Below are positions 58,084 to 64,000 of a stretch of DNA of 64,000 bases, piece by piece (position 1 is the first letter of the stretch; every line of letters begins with the position of its first letter). Under the pieces are notes generated by a model. The model saw only the letters and a list, made by a program, of their open reading frames with translations, searched no databases and was not told the DNA's origin. This DNA is from Polyangiaceae bacterium (GTDB lineage Bacteria > Myxococcota_A > Polyangia > Polyangiales > Polyangiaceae). The position numbers and the translations under genes are program-made. The stretch is taken from positions 1 through 64,000 of the forward strand of contig JABFXY010000084.1 in assembly GCA_013361525.1 (NCBI GenBank). Direction: 5' to 3'.

Positions 58084-61000
58084 ATGCTGCCGAAGCTTTG
58101 TGCGCTGCTCGCCTTCGTCACGATCACGGTGGGTTTGCATCGCGTTTCATTCGCCGCCCCGCTCGTCATCGATGGGTCCGTTCCGGCCCAAGCCACTTGC
58201 CCGGGTGGAACGCCCGTCGACAGCTCGTGTGCGATCAACGCGACCACATCGTTGAACCGCGGATGTCGCTATGGAGGCGAGCACACGTTCGACTCCATCG
58301 AGGTGAAGAACGGCGGCTGGATTTGCGCTGTCCCGTTCGACGGGACCGACAAGGCCACGACCGGGAATGTCGTCCTCAAGTCGGAGACGACCATCGTTGT
58401 CGACGCGACGAGCCGCATCACGGCGAAGGGCGGCGGCTATCGAGGTGTGCGGTGCGGTGAGGGTGAAGGGCCGACGGCGGCGGCGGGCGGCCGAGGCGGC
58501 TGCTCGGTGCTCGACTCCGGCGGCGGCGGCGCCCATTTCGGCAACGGCGGCCGCGGCACCAAAGACTGCACGATCGTCGCGCCCGCGACGAGCTGCCAAT
58601 TCCCACAAGAATGGGAAGAAGACTGCGGTGATTTGAATGCCGCCGGAAACGCGTGCGTCAGCGCCTCGGACCCGCTCTACCCGGTCTGTTATGGCACGAC
58701 CAACGGCGCCGACGGCGCGGGCAACGCGACGCCGAGCGTCGCCGGCCAGTCTTTTCGACACAACATCTACGAGGAAGAGTTCGGCGCCGCCGGCGGCGAC
58801 AAAGGTTGCCGCGACGGCGACGGCTTCGGCGGGCAGCGCGCAGGTCGAGGCGGCGGTAGGGTCGTATTGTTCGCGGCGAATGCGACGCTCGACGGCTCAA
58901 TCATAATCGCCGGCCGCGTAAACGCGGACGGCCATCGCGGGTGCGCCTCGGAAAATGACTCTGCCGGTGGTGGAGCCGGCGGCACCATTCTTCTCGTCGG
59001 CGACCATGTCAACGTGACGTCGACGGCACGCGTCAGCGCCCACGGCGGACGCGGCGGCGACTCGCAGCCCAAGTGTCTGCCTTGCTCCACCGCGGCCGAT
59101 TGCGGCACCGGCCAATCGTGCAATGCCGGCCGCTGCTCGCCGTGCAATTGCACGCCCTGTACGAGCAACGCGCAATGCGACGCGCTCCTCGGTCAAACCT
59201 GCAAGAACCTCGGAGGCGATCTCGGCAGCGTCTGCGCGAACGCGGCGAACCAATGTTCACCTTGGGATCCGGGAGAGAACGACGCCGAGTGCCGCGCCAC
59301 ACAGAACAACGGCCTTTGCGACGATTGCGGTGGCGGCGGTGGCGGCGGCATCATCAACGTCCAATCGCGGACCTCGGACATCGATCCGCTCGCCGTATTC
59401 GATGTTCGCGGCGCGCCCGGCGGCATTTGCCCGATTTGCGCGGGTGAAGCGGGCGGCGGCGCAGGCGAGCTGCAGATCGACGGCGGCTATTCGGGCGAGG
59501 TCTGTGACGGCTACGACAACGATTTCGACGGCGCCGTCGACGAAGGCCTCGGACAGACGATTTGTCCCGACGGCTCCACCATCGATGTCTGCGTCGGCGG
59601 CGAGCCCCAGCTCTGCGACTATTCCGACCCGACGCCCTGCCTCGTCCAAGCGAGCGACGCGCGCCCGCGTTTTGCGATCGTCGTCGACACCTCCGGCTCG
59701 ATGCTCAACGACCTCGCGGGGTACCCGACGTTCGGTGACGGTTCGCTGCTGTACCCGGGTGTCGATACCGCGAGCGACGCCGACGCGATCGCCGGTAACA
59801 ACGCGCGGCTCTACGTCGCGAAGCAGGCATTGACCGACGTCCTCTCCGCCTTTCCCGAGAGCGACTACGCGCTCGCCCGGTATTACCAGGACGTCGGCGT
59901 CAACCGGTCGTGCCAGACCGCATCCAACTTCGAATGTGCGGCTAGCTGCTGCTCGTACGACGACCCGACGGACAACGTCCCGCCCGGATACCCGACGACC
60001 CATCCGGACAACACCTGTGTGCTCTCCTCGATTTATCCCGGGGCAGGATATCCGGCCGTCTCCGACTTCACCGGGAACATCGACGTCGGTTGGCAGCCGG
60101 AGGCTTCCGAATCACCACCAACGAGCGACTGCATCAACTACGCCGGCTCGTGCGGCCCACCTCGGCGAGGGGCGCAGGTACTCGTCGGCTTCGACGAGAG
60201 CATCAATCGGTATTTGGCGTGGCTCGACGGAGTCGAGGACGACGATGCGACGTTCGATCCGACGACGGTATCGGGCGATCACTGCCCGAACGGCAACTGC
60301 GAGCTGCGCGGAACGGGGCCGACGCCGCTCGGCGGCGCGCTCGAGGCCACACACGACTATCTGACGCCGATCGTCTCGTGCGATACCGCGAAGGAGTGCC
60401 GATCATACTCGGTGATTCTTCTCACCGACGGGGCCGAGAGCTGCGAGGGCGACCCCGTCGGCGCGGCCGCCGCGCTCTTCGGGGGTATCGCGGGCAAACC
60501 CGTCCGCACCTACGTGATTGGGTTCTCCGTGCTCGGTTCGGAGCAGGCGCAGCTCAATGCGATTGCCTCCGCCGGCGGGACCTCTCAGGCGTTCTTCGTC
60601 CAGACACAGAACGAGCTCGCCAATGCCCTCGCGCAGATCCTCGGCGAAAATCAGAAGTTCGAGCTCTGCAACGATCTCGACGACGATTGCGACACGCTGG
60701 TCGACGAGGATTTCCCGGAGAAGGGTCTGCCCTGCACCGACGGTGAGCTCGGCGTCTGCCTCGGTATCGGGAGCCTCGTGTGCTCCGCAGACGGCAGTGG
60801 CACCGAATGCGAATGGATCGACACCGGGGATCTTCCGAGCCCGGAGATCTGCAATCAACTCGACGACGACTGCGACGGGATGGTCGACGAGGACGATCAA
60901 GGATTGCCCCTGCCTTGCCCGAGCTGCGATCCGAGCCCCGAGATCTGCGACGGTGTGGACAACGATTGTGACCTCGCGATCGACGAGCAAGGCGACGTCG

Positions 61001-61599
61001 AAGAAAACCAACCCGACATCTTCGGACAGCCTTGTCAGGAGCCGGTCGCGCCGAACGATCAACCACCTTGCAGCGCCGGGACGGTGATCTGCATCAATGC
61101 GCAACCGATCTGCGTCGGCGCCGTGGGCCCGCAAGAGGAGCTGTGCGACGGCCAAGACACCGATTGCGACGGCGTGGCGGACGACCTCGCGCCGTGCCCG
61201 CGGGGCACCGACTGCATTCAAGGCAGCTGCTACACGCCCTGCAGCGCAGGCGAGTTTCCCTGTGCTCAGGGCTATGACTGCGTCGATGGTTATTGCTTCC
61301 CCTCCGAATGCGCAAACATCGAATGTGACCCCGGACAGGTCTGCCAAAATGGGGTTTGCGTCGATGCCCAGGGTGGCGGCGGCGAAGGCGGCACCAACGG
61401 ACCAGGAAGTGGCGGCGCGGGAGGTGCCGGTCAAAACGGGGGCGCGCCGTCCGACGGCGGCGCCAACAATGACGAACGGTGGGGCCTCGCGACAGGCGGC
61501 GGCGGCTGCCGGACATCTGGATCCGCGCCCGGTCCGTGGGCGCTTTGGATTGCAGCGCTCATCGTCGCGACCGTCTGGACTCGTCGGGGGAACCGATGA
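58084..61599 (+). CDS. VWA and MopE-motif surface protein with MYXO-CTERM-like tail
   Basis: 1171 residues with an N-terminal signal peptide (ends near SFAA). The first 470 residues are glycine-rich with many cysteines. A von Willebrand A domain begins near 533 with the metal-site motif DTSGS (VVDTSGSML). Five MopE-type metal-binding motifs appear, for example CDGYDNDFDGAVDEG near 475, CNDLDDDCDTLVDE near 862, CNQLDDDCDGMVDE near 923, CDGVDNDCDLAIDE near 955 and CDGQDTDCDGVADD near 1020. The C-terminus has a GG/GC site followed by a hydrophobic span and RRGNR, like MYXO-CTERM sorting signals, so it is probably anchored and then exposed on the outer membrane. Its stop overlaps the next gene (ATGA). 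Confidence 0.85.
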   Translation: MLPKLCALLAFVTITVGLHRVSFAAPLVIDGSVPAQATCPGGTPVDSSCAINATTSLNRGCRYGGEHTFDSIEVKNGGWICAVPFDGTDKATTGNVVLKSETTIVVDATSRITAKGGGYRGVRCGEGEGPTAAAGGRGGCSVLDSGGGGAHFGNGGRGTKDCTIVAPATSCQFPQEWEEDCGDLNAAGNACVSASDPLYPVCYGTTNGADGAGNATPSVAGQSFRHNIYEEEFGAAGGDKGCRDGDGFGGQRAGRGGGRVVLFAANATLDGSIIIAGRVNADGHRGCASENDSAGGGAGGTILLVGDHVNVTSTARVSAHGGRGGDSQPKCLPCSTAADCGTGQSCNAGRCSPCNCTPCTSNAQCDALLGQTCKNLGGDLGSVCANAANQCSPWDPGENDAECRATQNNGLCDDCGGGGGGGIINVQSRTSDIDPLAVFDVRGAPGGICPICAGEAGGGAGELQIDGGYSGEVCDGYDNDFDGAVDEGLGQTICPDGSTIDVCVGGEPQLCDYSDPTPCLVQASDARPRFAIVVDTSGSMLNDLAGYPTFGDGSLLYPGVDTASDADAIAGNNARLYVAKQALTDVLSAFPESDYALARYYQDVGVNRSCQTASNFECAASCCSYDDPTDNVPPGYPTTHPDNTCVLSSIYPGAGYPAVSDFTGNIDVGWQPEASESPPTSDCINYAGSCGPPRRGAQVLVGFDESINRYLAWLDGVEDDDATFDPTTVSGDHCPNGNCELRGTGPTPLGGALEATHDYLTPIVSCDTAKECRSYSVILLTDGAESCEGDPVGAAAALFGGIAGKPVRTYVIGFSVLGSEQAQLNAIASAGGTSQAFFVQTQNELANALAQILGENQKFELCNDLDDDCDTLVDEDFPEKGLPCTDGELGVCLGIGSLVCSADGSGTECEWIDTGDLPSPEICNQLDDDCDGMVDEDDQGLPLPCPSCDPSPEICDGVDNDCDLAIDEQGDVEENQPDIFGQPCQEPVAPNDQPPCSAGTVICINAQPICVGAVGPQEELCDGQDTDCDGVADDLAPCPRGTDCIQGSCYTPCSAGEFPCAQGYDCVDGYCFPSECANIECDPGQVCQNGVCVDAQGGGGEGGTNGPGSGGAGGAGQNGGAPSDGGANNDERWGLATGGGGCRTSGSAPGPWALWIAALIVATVWTRRGNR

Positions 61600-63002
61600 A
61601 AACGACGACATTGGCGCTGCTCGCGCTCTTCGCCGTCGCTTGCAACGACCAGGCATATTGCTTCCTCGGTTGTGACGACGGCGGCGGCGGACAAGGCGCC
61701 GGAGGCGGGTCGGGCGGCTCGAACATCGGCGGCGAAGGCGCGGGCTTCACGACCACCGGCTTCGGCGGCGAAGGCGGGGAGGATTGCGGCGATACGTCGT
61801 CGAGCCTCGAGAACTGCGGCGCGTGCGGAACCCCGTGCGCGCTCGCGGGTGCGACCCCCGTCTGCGCCGACGGGCAATGCCTCATTCAGGCCTGCCTCGA
61901 CGGTCAATACGACATCGACGGGGTCGACCAAAATGGCTGCGAGTACGTCTGCGCCGTGCCCAATCCTTCGCCGGAGCTCTGCGATGGAATCGACAACGAC
62001 TGCGACGCGCTCGTCGACGCAGCCGACCCCGACCTCGTCGCACCGCTGGCCCTTTGCAATACGACGCCGGGGACACCGTGCGAGGACACGGCCATCGTCT
62101 GCAATGGGTCGACGGGATGGTCGTGCGAATACCCGCCGGAGGTGGAGACGATCGAAGGGTTCATCCGTGAGACGGAGACGCTCTGCGACGACCTCGACGG
62201 CAACTGCGACGGCTCGATCGACGAGTGGTTCACCGATCTCGGTGACGCCTGCGAAGACGCCGGCCTCGGCGTTTGCAAAGACTTCGGAATACGTGTCTGC
62301 GACGCCGCGAGCCCCCACCAGACGCGCTGCGATCTATCGGTTGCGCCCGACCCCGACGCGCCCGGACCGGAGCAATGCGACGCCCTCGACAACGACTGCA
62401 ATGGGTTCGTCGACGATGCCCTGCCCGCCACGGCGTTCGATATGACGACGGTTCCGGGAGGGAGCGGTGTAAAGGTCGATCGATTCGAAGCGTCGCGGCC
62501 CGACGCGACGCTTTCGGCGCCCGGCATCGGTGAACAAGTCGCCTGTTCCAAAGGTTCGGTTCTGCCTTGGACCGGCGGAGGCTACGAGGAGGCGCGCGCC
62601 GCGTGCGAGGCGCGTGGACCGGGTTTTCGTCTCTGCACGCTCGCCGAGCTCGAGGACGCGTGCCGGGGCGCCGCCGACACCGACTACCCCTACGGGAATG
62701 CCTACGACGGGATGGCGTGCAACGGTGTGGACCGCAACGAAGGTGAAGCCGTCCCGACCGGCAGCATCGGGAGCTGCGCGGACGCCGGGGCGACCGGGTT
62801 CGACCTATCCGGCAACGTCGCCGAGTGGACCGCGACGCAGACGAACGCGCCGCTCGCGGCCCCGGGTCGCATCTTCGCATTGAGCGGGGGCTCCTACCTG
62901 TCCCCCGAGCTCGGCCTCGCGTGCAGCATCGACCTCGCGCCGCGCGCGCTGGAGACGACGCTGTTACCGAATATCGGCTTTCGTTGTTGCAAAGATCCGT
63001 AG
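61596..63002 (+). CDS. FGE/SUMF1-like lipoprotein with MopE motifs
   Basis: A 468-residue lipoprotein (lipobox AVAC near residue 16), then a Gly-rich tether and three MopE-type motifs: CDGIDNDCDALVD, CDDLDGNCDGSIDE and CDALDNDCNGFVDD. The last 165 residues resemble the formylglycine-generating-enzyme fold used as a binding scaffold: GFRLCTLAELEDACRG, DTDYPYGNAYDG, GFDLSGNVAEWT, FALSGGSYLS, and IGFRCC at the end. The domain is shorter than catalytic FGE, and the active cysteine pair is not evident, so an enzyme role is doubtful. It is coupled by ATGA to the VWA/MopE gene, suggesting a shared surface complex. Confidence 0.82.
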   Translation: MKTTTLALLALFAVACNDQAYCFLGCDDGGGGQGAGGGSGGSNIGGEGAGFTTTGFGGEGGEDCGDTSSSLENCGACGTPCALAGATPVCADGQCLIQACLDGQYDIDGVDQNGCEYVCAVPNPSPELCDGIDNDCDALVDAADPDLVAPLALCNTTPGTPCEDTAIVCNGSTGWSCEYPPEVETIEGFIRETETLCDDLDGNCDGSIDEWFTDLGDACEDAGLGVCKDFGIRVCDAASPHQTRCDLSVAPDPDAPGPEQCDALDNDCNGFVDDALPATAFDMTTVPGGSGVKVDRFEASRPDATLSAPGIGEQVACSKGSVLPWTGGGYEEARAACEARGPGFRLCTLAELEDACRGAADTDYPYGNAYDGMACNGVDRNEGEAVPTGSIGSCADAGATGFDLSGNVAEWTATQTNAPLAAPGRIFALSGGSYLSPELGLACSIDLAPRALETTLLPNIGFRCCKDP

Positions 63003-63212
63003 TCGACGCGGCATCACTGAACGCGGGCAACTACCCGCTCGCACCCACAGCCACGAGGCCCCGGCGCGACGAGGCACGGCGCGCACCGTTTGCGCGTTGC
63101 GAAAAGTCTGCGGCGACAAGACCTGCGGCGACAAACCTGCGCGGACAAATGTTGACTTGATGACGAGTGCGATCTGGCTTCTCGTATCGAGTGCGTGTTA
63201 ACGTGATATTGA

Positions 63213-63860
63213 ATGCCATCTCATCGATCTGAGCCGCGCTGCACGACGACGACCTCGAAGCACTTCGTGGTCCGTTCGTTACCCGGCTTCACACTGATCG
63301 AGGTCATGGTGGTGGTCAGCATCATCGCCATCATGGCTGCCGTCGCGGCACCTTCGGTCATCCGGATCGTCCAGGACCGCAGGTCGCAGAGAGATGCGCT
63401 GGGCTTGTTAGCGATTCTCCAGGATGCACACGGGCGCGCGCTCGGTCGTGGCGCGGCGGTCATCGTCAGCTACAACGAGGCGCCGACCGGCGGCATCGAC
63501 ACGGTCGATATCCGTGAGTCTTTGCAAGACATCGACGGCGTCGCTCCTACAGGCGACTTACCGAACCCTTCGTGCTCGTCAGGACAGGGCTCCGGCGTCC
63601 TCGCGTTCTGGCAGTCCGGTGCCCGTGAGCGGCCGACGGACGTATCCCTGAATTTAGGTGGCCAATCGGGGATCTTCGTCGTGCCGACGGCATCGACGCA
63701 GCGACTCTGTTTCACGCCGCGCGGCGAGACGCGCATCAAGACGAGCACCGGTTGGGCCAGGATGACGGATTCGGCTCAATTCACCTTCACGTCGTCGACG
63801 ACCGGGAACGCTCGATTCGTCTACTTGTACCCGAACGGCATCGCCCGCCTCCGAATCTGA
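63213..63860 (+). CDS. Prepilin-like protein (GspH/FimU type)
   Basis: A 215-residue type IV prepilin-like protein. After a 25-residue basic leader the prepilin-peptidase site is G/FTLIEVMVVVSIIAIM, with Phe as the first mature residue and Glu at +5. The helix is followed by a globular domain with two cysteines (CSSGQG and RLCFTP) and a C-terminal YLYPNGIARLRI. GspH/FimU minor pseudopilins have this size and ending. It is the first gene of a cluster that leaves the window. The ATG at 63213 fits the leader. Confidence 0.85.
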   Translation: MPSHRSEPRCTTTTSKHFVVRSLPGFTLIEVMVVVSIIAIMAAVAAPSVIRIVQDRRSQRDALGLLAILQDAHGRALGRGAAVIVSYNEAPTGGIDTVDIRESLQDIDGVAPTGDLPNPSCSSGQGSGVLAFWQSGARERPTDVSLNLGGQSGIFVVPTASTQRLCFTPRGETRIKTSTGWARMTDSAQFTFTSSTTGNARFVYLYPNGIARLRI

Positions 63861-63876
63861 AGAGAGCGAACCCTCA

Positions 63877-64000
63877 CTGACCCGCACGGACCGCGCGCGC
63901 AGGTCCGGCTACACCATGGTCGAGGTAATGATGGGCTTGGCCATCCTCGCCGTCGGTGCAGTCGGGATTGTGTCCCTACAGCGATTTGCCGTCATGGGAA
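63877..64000 (+). CDS. PilV-like prepilin, partial (runs off the window)
   Basis: A second prepilin-like gene begins just after the previous stop. In its frame the sequence reads SGYTMVEVMMGLAILAVGAV followed by GIVSLQRFAVM, so the peptidase site is G/YTMVE with Glu at +5, as in PilV/minor pilins. No ATG, GTG or TTG precedes the leader in frame close by. CTG at 63877, with a basic leader TRTDRARRSG, is the likely start, or the gene begins at the internal ATG at 63916 without leader. The end lies outside the window. Confidence 0.6.
   Translation, partial: MTRTDRARRSGYTMVEVMMGLAILAVGAVGIVSLQRFAVMG

Noticed and set aside
63003..63212. Promoter TTGACT near 63152 for the prepilin gene
   Set aside because: The -35-like hexamer is not followed by a matching -10 at a proper distance.

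Overview
The window comes from the chromosome of a high-GC member of the Myxococcota, most likely of the Polyangiales (Sorangium/Labilitrix-like). The support is the strong G/C bias at third codon positions, a MYXO-CTERM-like surface-sorting tail at the end of the 58.1-61.6 kb protein, repeated MopE-type metal-binding motifs, several large lipoproteins with glycine-rich linkers just after the lipobox, paired eukaryotic-type Ser/Thr kinases, a CheA/CheW set and prepilin-like genes. The lineage is inferred from family content only. I see no rRNA or tRNA gene, insertion sequence, prophage or CRISPR array.

Layout. 0-6 kb (mostly minus strand): a non-coding block with tandem palindromes, a signal-peptidase-I homologue lacking both catalytic residues, a VOC protein, an AraC regulator translationally coupled to an AlkA-like glycosylase, a helical protein and an outer-membrane barrel protein. 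5.9-11 kb (plus): rlmN, then cheA-cheW-cheW with overlapping stops and starts, then an LEA-type lipoprotein. 11-21 kb: ygiQ, a LysM lytic transglycosylase, a small GlsB-type membrane protein, and a coupled pair of a 1275-residue lipoprotein and a FadL-like barrel. 21-30 kb: glmU, two tandem zinc-ribbon Ser/Thr kinases, a GIY-YIG nuclease with a degenerate exonuclease domain, a lipoprotein and ribA. 30-39 kb: holA, an orphan gspC, an operon of lipoprotein, DUF4159 protein and VWA membrane protein, a Ppx/GppA phosphatase with an HD domain and small genes. 39-46.5 kb: sucA coupled to a thioesterase gene, a POT peptide transporter, speD and an SDR. 46.5-63 kb: a cell-surface island of predicted exported proteins (PSI-like lipoprotein with a LysR regulator, di-haem c propeller lipoprotein with a His-rich lipoprotein, a cysteine-repeat propeller lipoprotein, an FG-GAP lipoprotein, and a VWA/MopE protein coupled to an FGE-like lipoprotein). 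63.2-64 kb: the start of a prepilin-like cluster that runs off the window.

Working together. The housekeeping genes (glmU, ribA, holA, sucA, speD, rlmN) are ordinary and scattered. The distinctive content is envelope-directed: barrels, lipoproteins, metal-binding and VWA adhesin-like proteins, kinases with periplasmic C-termini and pseudopilins. Several stop/start overlaps (ATGA, GTGA, TTGA) mark the real operons. Two long imperfect palindromes of the same style sit between convergent gene pairs, at 11.0 and 45.2 kb. The most striking single-gene observations are the catalytically degenerate signal peptidase and the degenerate exonuclease module fused to an intact GIY-YIG domain.
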